A DNA stretch of 64,000 nucleotides from Myxococcales bacterium UBA1203 (GCA_002309695.1 DBXV01000017.1:1-64000); one strand, 5' to 3'. Positions 28,380 to 37,622 are shown, numbered from the stretch's first letter. The notes: a model not told the origin generated them from the sequence alone. Made by a program: numbers and translations.

Positions 28380-29279
28380 ATGGACATCAGGTGCAACAAC
28401 TGCGGTGCGGAGCTTCATGTCGAGGACGCCATGACCACGGCGGAGTGTCCGTTCTGCGGGTCGGCTTCCATCATCGAGCGCCCCGCTGGTGAGGTCGATC
28501 GCCCGTCATTTGCCATCGGCTTTGTCCTGGACCGGGCGGCGGCCGCCGAGCGGATGCACAAATGGATTCGCAAGGCCCGGTGTTTTCTCCACATCAATAC
28601 GGATTTTGTGGAGCAGGCCATCGAGAAGGAACTGAGGGCCATCTATCTGCCGTCCTACATGTTAGGTGGAATGGTCGATATCGATTATATCGCTGACATT
28701 GGCGAGAACTATCAGGTGACCGAGACCTACACGGACAGCAAGGGTCAGAAGCATACGCGGACGGTGACCAAAACCGAGTGGCGCACACTGCACGGCCAGA
28801 CGCAGGAATTTCTGCCGGACATTCTGGTCACGGGATCGCGGGGCGTGGACAACGACACGCTGGAGCTCATCGAGCCCTTCGATTACGGCCTGCTCCGCCG
28901 CTATGACCCCCGGCTGACTGTGGGATGGAACAGCGAGATTCCCACGCGGAACAAGGAAGAGGTGGTGAAGCTGGCGAAGGAAGAGGCCTCGGCAAAGCTC
29001 CGGGACAGTCTCAAGTCGAGGATGCCCGGCGACCGTTTGGGAACTTTGAATCTGAAGACCGTTTTTTCCGACGTCACGATGGACCTGCTTCAGGTGCCCG
29101 TCTGGTCGCTGCGCGTTTCCCGGGGCAAGGGCGAGAAGCCGATTCATCTGCTGCTCAATGGCCAGACGGGCAAATGCGGCGGCAAAATTCCTTTGTCGGG
29201 CTGGCGCATTGCTCTTTTGATTTTGGCCATTGTGGCTGCCATCGGCGGCGGACTGTGGTGGCTGATGACGTGGGAGTGA
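28380..29279 (+). CDS. Zinc-ribbon protein with C-terminal membrane helix, function unknown
   Basis: 299 residues, with AAAGGA before the ATG. The N-terminus is a zinc ribbon: CNNCGAEL (about 5-12) and CPFCGSAS (about 26-33). A conserved-looking middle domain includes YLPSYMLGGMVDIDYIAD and a stretch resembling a tyrosine-rich beta sheet. One hydrophobic helix (IALLILAIVAAIGGGLWWL) ends the chain, so it is probably tail-anchored with the ribbon in the cytoplasm. I do not recognise a named family. It follows the sigma-54 activator by 130 nt. Confidence 0.75.
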   Translation: MDIRCNNCGAELHVEDAMTTAECPFCGSASIIERPAGEVDRPSFAIGFVLDRAAAAERMHKWIRKARCFLHINTDFVEQAIEKELRAIYLPSYMLGGMVDIDYIADIGENYQVTETYTDSKGQKHTRTVTKTEWRTLHGQTQEFLPDILVTGSRGVDNDTLELIEPFDYGLLRRYDPRLTVGWNSEIPTRNKEEVVKLAKEEASAKLRDSLKSRMPGDRLGTLNLKTVFSDVTMDLLQVPVWSLRVSRGKGEKPIHLLLNGQTGKCGGKIPLSGWRIALLILAIVAAIGGGLWWLMTWE

Positions 29280-29334
29280 ATGGGAAGGAATAGGAATATA
29301 AATATATTAGAATATATTAGGATAATTCATTAAA

Positions 29335-29366
29335 AAATCCTCCTCTCCGACAAGAGAGGAGGATTT
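29335..29366. terminator. Bidirectional intrinsic terminator between convergent genes
   Basis: Perfect 13-bp stem AAATCCTCCTCTC (29335-29347) and GAGAGGAGGATTT (29354-29366) with a 6-nt loop. A-rich and T-rich flanks let it serve both strands. The AT-rich stretch just before it has a short direct repeat of AATATATTAG. Confidence 0.88.
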
Positions 29367-29418
29367 AAGAGGGGAGAGAAACGCAATAAGGCATTCAATC
29401 CTGTATATTTTTAAGTTT

Positions 29419-30456
29419 TTAGTCTTTTATGTGTAAAAAAATTTGAGCTTTATGTCCTTTAGAAAAATCTAAAGCTTTTTGCCCAGCCTTATTTTGCGCA
29501 TTGATATCTGCTCCGGCCTCGACGAACGCTTTGACCACGTCCAGGCGATCTTTTTCGCAGGCATACATCAAAGGTGTTTTTCCTTCTTCATCGGCCACAT
29601 TGACTTCAGCACCAGCTCTGATGAGTGCCTTAACGATATCCCACCTGTTTTTTTCGCAGGCATATATCAGAGGTGTCTTGCCATCCTCATTGACAGCATT
29701 GACGTCAGCGCCGCACTCGATGAGTGGCTTAATGAGTGTCCACTGCTCATTTATAAAAGCCAGCAACAAAGGAGTTTTGCCGTCTTCATTCGCTACATTG
29801 ACGTCAGCTCCTGCGTTGATGAGTGCTTTAACAACATCCCATTTATTATTTTCGCAGGCAGAAATGAGAGGCTCTTTGCCATCTTCATTCTCGATATTGA
29901 CATCAGCACCTGCTTTGATGAGCGTTATAACAATATCCCAATTATTTTCTTTTAAGGCCAGCAGCAAAGGAGTTTTGCCGTCTTCGTTCGCAACATTGAC
30001 GTCAGCGCCTGATTTGATGAGTGATTTAATAATATCCACATTATTATTTTTTAAGGCCAACAGCAAAGGTGTCTGACCATCCTCTGCCTCGATATTGACG
30101 TCAGCCCCCGCTTTAATGAGAGCCTTAATAACGTCCACATTATTATCCCTCAAAGCCAGCAGCAAAGGAGTTTTGCCGTCTTCTGCCGCGATATTGACAT
30201 CCGCGCCTGCTTTAATGAGTGCCGTAATAACATCAGAAAGATTTTTTTCAAATGCATGTAGCAGTGGTGTTTTGCCGTCATCATCCGTGGCATTGACGTC
30301 GGCTTCCATTGCAATTAATTTTTTTACAAGACCGACAGAGTGAACATGCATCAAAAGTGTTGATCCATGAAACTCTTTGTCATCATCCAAAGGCGCATTG
30401 ACATCGGTATCCTGATTTAATCGCGCCAGAATTTCCTCATCCGTCAGATTTTTCAT
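29419..30456 (-). CDS. Ankyrin-repeat protein
   Basis: 345 residues, no signal peptide, so cytoplasmic unless exported otherwise. After a short N-terminal segment it consists of about nine ankyrin repeats of 33 residues. Each opens ADVNxxxEDGKTPLLxA and closes near LIKAGA. The last repeat is a cap ending IFLHIKD. The gene is AT-richer than the window average and its repeats are very alike at DNA level, so gain or loss of units by recombination is likely. Ankyrin stacks mediate protein-protein contact; the partner is unknown. AAGGAG precedes the ATG. Confidence 0.92.
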   Translation of the reverse strand: MKNLTDEEILARLNQDTDVNAPLDDDKEFHGSTLLMHVHSVGLVKKLIAMEADVNATDDDGKTPLLHAFEKNLSDVITALIKAGADVNIAAEDGKTPLLLALRDNNVDVIKALIKAGADVNIEAEDGQTPLLLALKNNNVDIIKSLIKSGADVNVANEDGKTPLLLALKENNWDIVITLIKAGADVNIENEDGKEPLISACENNKWDVVKALINAGADVNVANEDGKTPLLLAFINEQWTLIKPLIECGADVNAVNEDGKTPLIYACEKNRWDIVKALIRAGAEVNVADEEGKTPLMYACEKDRLDVVKAFVEAGADINAQNKAGQKALDFSKGHKAQIFLHIKD

Positions 30457-30486
30457 AATTTTCTCCTTGCGACAAAGGTAAACATT

Positions 30487-30506
30487 CTTCTGAAATGATT
30501 CAGAAG
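30487..30506. promoter_or_regulatory. Dyad in the ankyrin gene leader
   Basis: CTTCTGA, 6 nt, TCAGAAG is a perfect 7-bp inverted repeat between the promoter and the start codon. It could be an operator or an mRNA hairpin. Confidence 0.4.
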
Positions 30507-30521
30507 CGGGACTCTCTATGC

Positions 30522-30547
30522 ATTATAAAAAAGATACATGTCAACAA
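30522..30547 (-). promoter_or_regulatory. Likely promoter of the ankyrin gene
   Basis: A perfect TATAAT lies at 30527-30522 on the minus strand. Upstream candidates for the -35 are TTGTTG (30547-30542, 14-bp spacing) or TTGACA (30544-30539, 11 bp), both shorter than ideal. Confidence 0.4.
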
Positions 30548-30630
30548 GAGATATTATAGTAGTCGTTATAGTTTTGAGATGTCAGAGAAAGGTGTCCTTA
30601 TTTTATGATATTCTATAATAATTTCGATAT

Positions 30631-30668
30631 AAAAAACCCGCGCCCCCATTTGGAAGCGCGGGTTTTTT
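30631..30668 (-). terminator. Intrinsic terminator of the large Cys-rich lipoprotein gene
   Basis: AAAAAACCCGCGC pairs with GCGCGGGTTTTTT across a 12-nt loop, giving T-runs on either strand. It is placed 31 nt after the stop at 30699. Confidence 0.88.
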
Positions 30669-30698
30669 CGCTGTCCTCTTCCCCCCGAAGTCAGCAGG

Positions 30699-33299
30699 TT
30701 AGTTTGTTTCTTCGACGGGAACATCAAAGCTGAAGCTCACTGTTCCCATCCTGCACGTGTAAGCACCCTCCGTGTCGGTCTCAAGCATATCGACGATTTC
30801 AGCATTCTCGACGGAGTAATTCGTCGCCGCCGCGCTGGGGGTAATGGTCACACTGCCGCTCTCGGCCGTGTAGTAGTAGTTGATTGTGCCGTTGAGTTTG
30901 CCGGCGTTGACCTTCCAAGTGACATCTTCGATGAGGAGGAATGCGCCCTCTGCCGGCTCGATGGGATCGTAGTTTTCATCGATTCCGAGGGGAGCCAGCG
31001 TCAGCGTGGTCGCCCCGCTGGCCGCCAGATCCGCATTCCTGAAGACCACGTTGAGGCTGTTGTCTTCGTAGTCTTTCTCCGACTTTACATAAGCATTGAT
31101 GCCATCGACGGCTGCAACACCGAATACGCCTTCCTCGTCCCACTTTATGTTGTAGCCAACGGCCTCGTCCGAATCCAGCGCGTCCTGAAAATCGCCGAGG
31201 GGCGACTTGAATGTGCAGTATTCGGCTTCGCTGACGGACTTGATGTTCATCGACATGCCAGTCTCTGCGAGTTTGCACATGTCGTCCATGAGGTCCGTAA
31301 AGAAGGCATCGCGGATTTCAGCGGTAACCACACCGCCTTCCTTCTTGATGGTCACCGTTCCCTTGCTGGACGTGTAGTAATAGCCGGCGTCACCGCTGAC
31401 ATTATTCATAGCAAGGATGGCCGCCTGAGTGCCTGATTCGAGGACGAACTGGTAATTCGAATTCACCGAGACTGAGGACAGAGACAGCGGTGAAGAGAAA
31501 TCCGCATTCGCTTTGTAAACAATCCAGAAGGAATGGTTGGAGGTCGCACCCGGAACAATAAGCATATCATAGCTGTCATTCCATTTATCGGTGATGGCGG
31601 CGTAGGTATCGATGCCGTCCGATGTGTTCCTGACGATAATGTTCTTGGCGCCGCCTTCATCGCCGCCGGTGGCGGCATCTTCATCACCGATGCTTGCGTC
31701 GTCATCGTTCATGCCAGCGTCATTCTCGGTAGTATTCGCATCCTCATCACCCGTGCTGGCGTCATCATCAATAATGACACTGGCGTCGTCATCAATGACA
31801 CTGGCGTCGTCAGGAATGCCGGCATCGCTGTCGATAATGACGGGGGAATCGCCAATCTTCGCATTGGAGAAATCCGCGGCGATGATTGCGGGCGCGTCGG
31901 TGCAGTCGGGCGGCGCATTCCAGATAATATAGCTAAACGCGCCCGTGACGCATTCATCGTCTAACAAATCAGAGAAGGTCGCATTTTTAATTTCAAATTT
32001 GCGTTTGTCGCTGCTGATGGTCACTTTTCCGGTGGCAGCGGTGTAATAATAATTATTATTATTGCTGTTATTGGCGATAAGGACGCAGACATCCCCGCTG
32101 CACACGAAGCTTGTGTCACTCAGGGTGATGGGCGTGACGTCGTATTCGCCTGCCGCCAGACTGTTTTTGTAGATAACGCCCGCAAACAAGTCTTCGCCGA
32201 TTTCCGTCAGCACGGTTTTGTATTTGCCGGCACTGTCCCACATATAGGGGTCTGCATCGAAGTAGTCATTACCCTCATCGTCTACATCGATATTGTCGGC
32301 AAAGTCCGCCATGGGGTCCACAGCGCTGCAGTCGCGGGGCTCCTTGAAGAGCGTAAAGTCGGCAGCCTTGAGGTAGCAGGCCTGTTCCATCATGTCGGCC
32401 AGATGTGCGCCTTTAACCTCAAAATTCTTCTTATCTGCGCTGACCGTCACCGTGCCGTCCACAGCCGTGTAATAATAATAATCCGGTGCGATATTGTTCG
32501 CTATCAGCACACAGGCGTCGCCGTCGCACACGAAGTTGTTGCCGTCGAGGCCGAGGGGCGTCACCTTCACCTCGGCGCCGGCCTTGATGGTGGACTTGAA
32601 GATAACGGCGACAAATCTCGAGGAGGGCTCTTCATTTTCGGGCACGTTCGCCGGGTCTTCCTCTATCTCAGCGAGAATTGCTTTGTACTTGCCGGCCGCG
32701 TCCCAGCCCCAAATTTGGCCGGCATAATAGTTCCCATCGGCATTGAAGAGCTCGGCGAAGTCGTTCAGTGGCTCGTAGGCGTTGTCGATGCCGGCGCAGT
32801 CGAAATAGGTCGGGCGGTCGCATTTATCGAGGACACCGGCGGCGCCGCACGAATCGGAGGTGCAGTAGCCGGACTTTTCGGCGTCGCTCAGGAGGCACTC
32901 CGCCTCGGACATGCAGCTGTTGAGGCGCTCATTGCAGACGTTGCCCTCGCCGCAGTCGGTGCCGCAGGCCACGTCAACGAGGTTGTTGCAGGTGTCATAG
33001 GTCTGGAGCGTCCCGCATTTGTCTTTGCAGACCTCCGCCTTCTTCTCTTCGGAGACCTCGCAGGTCGGGCCCGTGCTGGAGACGCACATGTTGTTCTGGC
33101 AGGTCTCGTCATCCCCCGTACAGGAACCGCAGGTGAGGTTGTGGCTCTCGCCGCACGAATCCTTGACGGAAACGCTGCCGCACTGCTTGCCGGCGCACGC
33201 CGCGGCTTCGTCCAGGATACAGTCATCGTCCTTTTCCTTTCCGCCGCAGGCGAAGAGGAGGGACGAAGCCAAAACTGCCAAAGCGATTTTCTTCGTCAT
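30699..33299 (-). CDS. Large repeat-containing lipoprotein with Cys-rich N-terminus
   Basis: 866 residues. Lipobox LLFACGG (Cys18). The first 170 mature residues hold many paired cysteines (DSCGESHNLTCGSC, CGTDCGEGNVC), probably disulphide-bonded. Four copies of a beta-rich domain of about 120-150 residues follow. Each includes a WDxxGKYK-type strand, a VCxGDxCVLIANN block (first two copies), a YYYTAxxGxVTI strand and an FxDLMxxxC block. Copies two and three are separated by an Asp-rich linker of DDDAS-like units (about 500-560). It is probably displayed on the outer membrane; function unknown. It has its own promoter and a strong terminator. Confidence 0.78.
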   Translation of the reverse strand: MTKKIALAVLASSLLFACGGKEKDDDCILDEAAACAGKQCGSVSVKDSCGESHNLTCGSCTGDDETCQNNMCVSSTGPTCEVSEEKKAEVCKDKCGTLQTYDTCNNLVDVACGTDCGEGNVCNERLNSCMSEAECLLSDAEKSGYCTSDSCGAAGVLDKCDRPTYFDCAGIDNAYEPLNDFAELFNADGNYYAGQIWGWDAAGKYKAILAEIEEDPANVPENEEPSSRFVAVIFKSTIKAGAEVKVTPLGLDGNNFVCDGDACVLIANNIAPDYYYYTAVDGTVTVSADKKNFEVKGAHLADMMEQACYLKAADFTLFKEPRDCSAVDPMADFADNIDVDDEGNDYFDADPYMWDSAGKYKTVLTEIGEDLFAGVIYKNSLAAGEYDVTPITLSDTSFVCSGDVCVLIANNSNNNNYYYTAATGKVTISSDKRKFEIKNATFSDLLDDECVTGAFSYIIWNAPPDCTDAPAIIAADFSNAKIGDSPVIIDSDAGIPDDASVIDDDASVIIDDDASTGDEDANTTENDAGMNDDDASIGDEDAATGGDEGGAKNIIVRNTSDGIDTYAAITDKWNDSYDMLIVPGATSNHSFWIVYKANADFSSPLSLSSVSVNSNYQFVLESGTQAAILAMNNVSGDAGYYYTSSKGTVTIKKEGGVVTAEIRDAFFTDLMDDMCKLAETGMSMNIKSVSEAEYCTFKSPLGDFQDALDSDEAVGYNIKWDEEGVFGVAAVDGINAYVKSEKDYEDNSLNVVFRNADLAASGATTLTLAPLGIDENYDPIEPAEGAFLLIEDVTWKVNAGKLNGTINYYYTAESGSVTITPSAAATNYSVENAEIVDMLETDTEGAYTCRMGTVSFSFDVPVEETN

Positions 33300-33438
33300 G
33301 GTGTTTCTCCAATCCAGCCGACACTCCTGCCGGCTGCTTCAAAGGGACGGGCCCTCGGCGGACCGTCCGTCACTGCGCTCCGAAAGAGTCTTCCGGGGGC
33401 GCGCATCATTACTCTTGTTGGTTCAAAGAGGGCGGCGC

Positions 33439-33467
33439 GCCCTAGCGGCGAGGTTTGGGGGTGTCAA
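33439..33467 (-). promoter_or_regulatory. Promoter of the large Cys-rich lipoprotein gene
   Basis: On the minus strand TTGACA (33467-33462), 17 bp, TAGGGC (33444-33439), then a GC-rich discriminator. It lies about 140 nt before the start codon. Confidence 0.5.
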
Positions 33468-33476
33468 GCATCAAAA

Positions 33477-33516
33477 TCTGCATATTTTTCAGAAGTTCTC
33501 TCAGAGTTTATGCAGA
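33477..33516. repeat. Short inverted repeat in intergenic DNA
   Basis: TCTGCATA (33477-33484) and TATGCAGA (33509-33516) flank 24 nt. The surrounding gap (33300-33890) holds no gene. Confidence 0.35.
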
Positions 33517-33607
33517 AATATGATGCATAAATGGAAAAAATTCACAGAGCCCGGCTGCACCCTCGCCATTTGTGGAGAGGAAGAGAGAGGAAAAGGAAAA
33601 ATAACGA

Positions 33608-33780
33608 ACCCTCTCAGTCATCGCCTTCGGCGCTGACAGCTCCCCCAAAGGGGGAGCCAAGTATTTTTTAGTTTGATATTGTTGTAACAATATAAGGGGA
33701 AGTGGAGAGCCAAGTATATTTCGGTATTGTTATTACAATGTCATCGAGGAGAGGTGGCCCGAAGGGCCGGAGAGGGGGGA
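33608..33780. repeat. REP/MITE-like mosaic of hairpin repeats
   Basis: The first module (33608-33671) runs CCCTCTCAGTCATCGCC, an imperfect TCGCC/GGCG palindrome, then a perfect CTCCCCC-AAA-GGGGGAG hairpin and GAGCCAAGTAT. GAGCCAAGTAT occurs again at about 33707-33717. A second module (33740-33779) has GAGGAGAGGTGGCCC-GAA-GGGCC and GGAGAGGGG. ATATTGTTGTAACAATAT between them is another dyad. Such CCCTCTCAGTC...GGGGAGCCAAG elements are familiar as dispersed non-coding repeats in gut bacteria. No transposase is nearby. Confidence 0.6.
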
Positions 33781-33890
33781 TTTCGGGCGGCCACACAGGG
33801 CCGCCTTTGCGGATGTTTTTTATAAAAGTATATTAGATAAATTATATTCTTACCCATTTCGATTTCATTCTTTTATTTGTTCTTCGACTT

Positions 33891-36719
33891 TCAAATTTTC
33901 ATTGGAATGAGCTTTTTCCGAATAGGTTTTTTGTGCCGCTGAATGAACCTCTCCATATCGGCAATCAGCGCTTCCCGCGCCTCGCGGCCTGCGAACTCCG
34001 GCGTCAGAACGACCTGCTTGCCCTCCTTGACGTGCTGCAAAACGCCCTCTTCGACAAAGAAATCGATGGCGGAAGTGAGAATGGGCTTGCTGAGGGCCTC
34101 TGGCACCAGCCGCGAGTCGGCGGGAATCTGAATGCGCGCCGCCTCGATGGTCTTTTTGACGAGGTCTTTGGGCGACAGGGGATTCTCGGCGAAACCCAGA
34201 TTGAGAGCAGCGAGCAGGTAGCTGGCCAGGAGGTCGTTCACGAGCGCGGCGTAGTGGCGAAGATGCGGTTCTGCGTCGGGAGAGAACCTGACGCGGGCGG
34301 TCTGCACGTCGGGCTGCGTCTGTGTTTGCGTCTGCGTTTGCGGCGTCTCTGCAGCCGCCCCCGCCGTTGCCTCTGAGGGCGTCTCCGTCGTGCAAATGAG
34401 CCCTTCTTCCTCCATGCCCTGGAGCGTTCTGGCCAGAACCTCCTCGTCCGAGACGTGCGGATCGAATGAGAACTCCATCCGCAGCATCCGCCGCAGCTTC
34501 ATAAAGAGGTCCCGCAGCTCGCTGAGTTCCATGCCGCTGTCAGCACTGCGGGCGGTGTCGGCGGGCCCCTGCGCGTCATCCGCCTTCTCGCCGTCCATCT
34601 TCTCGTCGGCCTCCTGCGAACCGGACAAAAGAATGGACGCCACCAGCGCCGGGTGCAGGACAGTGTGCAGCAGGTTGTTCTTGTAGAAGGACAGCTCCAG
34701 CCGCTGGCGGTCGAGGACATGGAAGTAAATTTCATCGCCCTCAACATCGGCGCCGATGAGCCGGTCGCTCTGCCACATGCGGGCAACCTCGCGGAACGGG
34801 CCCTTCTGGCGGACGGAGACGGGGGCCTCATCGAGGACGTGCGAGAGGCGGCCGTTGCCCCGGGAAATCCACGACATGAAGCGGCGGATGGTGTCCTCCA
34901 GCTGGGCCGAAGAGCAGCGCCCGTCGGGATGGGCGAGGATGGCGGCAGCAATCAGCGCGGCGGGAGTGACTGTCGAGGCACCGTCGATGCCGTGGACGAT
35001 AGCCTCGCCCAGCTTGCGGGTGATCTCTCGGCGCTTTTCGACGGCGGGCGTCTCCAGCGTGCCGTTTTCGCGCAGGAGAAATTCGCGCAGAGAGAAGGGC
35101 TCACCGAACGAGATGTAGATACGGCCATAGCGGCTGGCGAGCGCCTTGGGCGCGGTGAGCAGGCTCTTGATGGACTCGGGCTCCTTTTCGCCGCCGGTCA
35201 GCTCCTTGGTGTAGCTCTTGAGCTCCAGCACTTTTTCGTAGTCGAGCGCCACGGGGACGAAGGTCACGTCCTGCTGCGCGCCCTCGAAGAAGCCGGTGAC
35301 GACGAAATCGACCATGCCCAGCTTGGGGCGCAGCGTCTTGCCGGTGCGGCTGCGGCCGCCCTCGATGAAGAACTCCTGATTGTAGCCCTCGCGCATCAGC
35401 TTCTTGATGTAGGTCCGGAAGGCGGTGGCGTAGAGGCGGTTGCCCTTGAAAGTGCGCCTGAGGAAGTAGGCGCCGCCGCGACGGAGAATGAAGCCGAGAG
35501 GGAAAAAGGAGAGGTTTGCGCCGGCAGCCACGAGAGTGGGCATGAGGCCGCGCTCGATGAAGAGCCAGCCCATGAGCAGGTAGTCCAGATGGCTCTTGTG
35601 GCTGGGACAGTAGATGACGGGGGACTTGCGGGACGCCTCCAGCGCCTTCTCAAAGCCGGGCTCGTCAACCTCCACGCTGAGGAAGATGCGCCGGAAGATG
35701 AGGTCCATGGTGCCCACGATGAGCTTCATCATGGACAGCTCCGGCTTGGAGGCGATTTCGCGGAGATAGCGGCGGGCGGTCCGCAGTGCGGCTTCGGGCG
35801 ACTTGTTCTTCTCGACGGCCGCGTCTTCGATGGCGGATTTCAGCGTCCTGTCGCGCAGCGTTTCCTCGATGATGCGCTCGCGCGGCTTGGCGGGCGGCCC
35901 GACGATGGCGCGCATCTCGCGGACTAAATCCTGAGAGAGCAGCCCCCGGACCTTGTGGACCAGCATCTCGTCGGTGTCAGAGGCGTTGCCGGCCACGAAT
36001 TCGGTCAGATTCAGCACCTGGCCGGTGCGGAAGTACGTGCTTCGGTAGTTGTTGGCGAAGCCCCAGGCGCTGACCAGCCGGTGGGGCGATTCGGCGCTGC
36101 CCAGCAGAAATTCCTTGAGGCCGGGGCGCAGGCTGGGCGGGCGGGCGCTCCAGACGAAGGTTTCGGGGACGAGAAAGAGGGGGCGTTTCGATGTGCGGGC
36201 GCGGGCCACGAGGGCAAAGAAGGGGTCGGCCTGAGGCGTGGGGTGGGGAACGAGTCCGGAGGGCGTGTTGAGGAAGACCAGCGCGGAATGCTGGCCGTCC
36301 AGCGCGGCGTCGATGCGCTTTTCGCAGCTGCCTTTGTGAATCAGCTTTCTGAGGGGCTTCCAGAACGACCACTTGAGACCGATGGCCGTCTTGAGCGGCG
36401 GCAGATTTTTGGCGGGCAGGAGCCACGAGAGAAAGAACGCGCCCAGCACGTTGCTCGTGTGCATGACGTGGACGACGTCGCCCTGCGCGCTGCACATCCG
36501 CAGCGTCTCCAGCGAGGGGTCAGGGACGGGGATGACGGAGAAGCATTTCCGGGCCACGGCGCGGGAAAACCTGCCGAAATTGATGTCAGCGGCGTTCTCG
36601 GCGGGCGGCGCGTCAGGCTTCTGGCTTTGGCCGGGGACCAGGCTGCCGTTCGGGCTGCCGTTGGACTGGCCCGGGCCTTCCTGCACGCCGTTGTCAGAGC
36701 TGGAATTGGCGTTCGTCAT
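33891..36719 (-). CDS. plsB: Glycerol-3-phosphate O-acyltransferase (PlsB type)
   Basis: 942 residues, longer than the familiar enterobacterial PlsB of about 800. The catalytic HX4D motif is in CPSHKSHLDYLLM, followed by the glycerol-phosphate-binding FFIEGGRSRTGK and a later FVPVALDYEKV. The first 55 residues are a disordered leader. A Q/T-rich insertion (TQTQTQTQ) interrupts the C-terminal helical part. It acylates glycerol-3-phosphate at position 1, the first step of phospholipid synthesis, at the inner membrane. Its start overlaps the rsmE stop as ATGA. Confidence 0.9.
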   Translation of the reverse strand: MTNANSSSDNGVQEGPGQSNGSPNGSLVPGQSQKPDAPPAENAADINFGRFSRAVARKCFSVIPVPDPSLETLRMCSAQGDVVHVMHTSNVLGAFFLSWLLPAKNLPPLKTAIGLKWSFWKPLRKLIHKGSCEKRIDAALDGQHSALVFLNTPSGLVPHPTPQADPFFALVARARTSKRPLFLVPETFVWSARPPSLRPGLKEFLLGSAESPHRLVSAWGFANNYRSTYFRTGQVLNLTEFVAGNASDTDEMLVHKVRGLLSQDLVREMRAIVGPPAKPRERIIEETLRDRTLKSAIEDAAVEKNKSPEAALRTARRYLREIASKPELSMMKLIVGTMDLIFRRIFLSVEVDEPGFEKALEASRKSPVIYCPSHKSHLDYLLMGWLFIERGLMPTLVAAGANLSFFPLGFILRRGGAYFLRRTFKGNRLYATAFRTYIKKLMREGYNQEFFIEGGRSRTGKTLRPKLGMVDFVVTGFFEGAQQDVTFVPVALDYEKVLELKSYTKELTGGEKEPESIKSLLTAPKALASRYGRIYISFGEPFSLREFLLRENGTLETPAVEKRREITRKLGEAIVHGIDGASTVTPAALIAAAILAHPDGRCSSAQLEDTIRRFMSWISRGNGRLSHVLDEAPVSVRQKGPFREVARMWQSDRLIGADVEGDEIYFHVLDRQRLELSFYKNNLLHTVLHPALVASILLSGSQEADEKMDGEKADDAQGPADTARSADSGMELSELRDLFMKLRRMLRMEFSFDPHVSDEEVLARTLQGMEEEGLICTTETPSEATAGAAAETPQTQTQTQTQPDVQTARVRFSPDAEPHLRHYAALVNDLLASYLLAALNLGFAENPLSPKDLVKKTIEAARIQIPADSRLVPEALSKPILTSAIDFFVEEGVLQHVKEGKQVVLTPEFAGREAREALIADMERFIQRHKKPIRKKLIPMKI

Positions 36720-37522
36720 GCGGAAGTCTCCTGGATGGAAGTGGTCAGCGCCGCCCTGCCTGTCAGCGAGCCGAAGAGGGCCTCCTGAACGGCGGCGGCC
36801 TGTCCGGCGATGAAGGCCGCGGCTGTTTCGACTCTGAGAATGCGGGGGCCGAGCTGAAAGAGCGTGAAGCCGGCGCTTTGGAGCAGATCGACTTCAAAGG
36901 GCACGAAGCCGCCCTCGGGGCCCAATGCCACAGCGGTTTCTGCGTGGGGCGTCTGACCGCTCTTCAGCCACGCGCCGCTGAGGCCTGGAAACGGGCCGGG
37001 ATGAGCCGCCAGAAGCCGGCACCGGTCAAAGAGGACAGGCACTTCATCCTCGACAAAGGGGCGAAAGCGCCTGGCCAGCCGGAGAACGGGAAGAACTGTG
37101 TCGCAGCCCTGCTCAAGCCCTCGGAGCAGCGCTTCATGCGCGGTGACATCGTCGAGGCGCGGCGAATCGAAGTAGCTCTTCTCGACGCGCGCAGCGTTGA
37201 GCAGGGTGAGGGAATTGACGCCCAGCGACGCGGCCGCCTCCAGCACGCGGGTCAGCACTTTGGGCCGCGGCATCGCCAGAATCAGATGGAGCCCCGTTTT
37301 GGGCGGCGGCTCATCCGTCAGCGACACGTCCTCGAACGTGACAGCTTCGGAAGTGACGGAGGCCACGCGCGCCGTGCCCATCCTTCCGCCCAGAAGCCCG
37401 GTGCGGAGAATTTTGCCCGGCTCAGCCCGATGAACCTCGCGCACATGGCGCGCGCGCCGGCCGCAAACCCGGGCACGTCCGTCCGGAAGCAGGTCTTCAT
37501 CGGTGAACAGGACCAGATTCAT
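36716..37522 (-). CDS. rsmE: 16S rRNA (uracil-1498-N3)-methyltransferase
   Basis: 268 residues. The SPOUT-family knot motif ALGPEGGF and the terminal LGPRILRVETAA are diagnostic of RsmE. An N-terminal PUA-like part contains GRRARHVREVHRAEPG. It methylates U1498 in the ribosomal decoding region using S-adenosylmethionine. It overlaps plsB by four bases and starts only about 40 nt after a terminator, so its transcription probably depends on read-through from yebC or on an unseen promoter. Confidence 0.9.
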   Translation of the reverse strand: MNLVLFTDEDLLPDGRARVCGRRARHVREVHRAEPGKILRTGLLGGRMGTARVASVTSEAVTFEDVSLTDEPPPKTGLHLILAMPRPKVLTRVLEAAASLGVNSLTLLNAARVEKSYFDSPRLDDVTAHEALLRGLEQGCDTVLPVLRLARRFRPFVEDEVPVLFDRCRLLAAHPGPFPGLSGAWLKSGQTPHAETAVALGPEGGFVPFEVDLLQSAGFTLFQLGPRILRVETAAAFIAGQAAAVQEALFGSLTGRAALTTSIQETSA

Positions 37523-37549
37523 GGAAAGCGCCGGGAGCGGTCAGGGCGG

Positions 37550-37591
37550 AAAAATGACAAGAGGCCCCCCGGGACAAGCCGGGCGGGCCTC
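37550..37591 (-). terminator. Terminator-like hairpin after yebC
   Basis: On the minus strand GAGGCCC pairs with GGGCCTC with an inner CCGG/CCGG, then TTGTCATTTTT. It lies between the yebC stop and the rsmE start. Confidence 0.6.
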
Positions 37592-37622
37592 ACTGCCGGT
37601 GGAGAGCCAGAGGGGCGGCCGC

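Noticed and set aside
33608..33780. Possible CRISPR array or insertion sequence in the long gap before plsB
   Set aside because: Repeats are not regularly spaced and no transposase frame or terminal duplication is visible. It fits a small non-coding hairpin repeat better.
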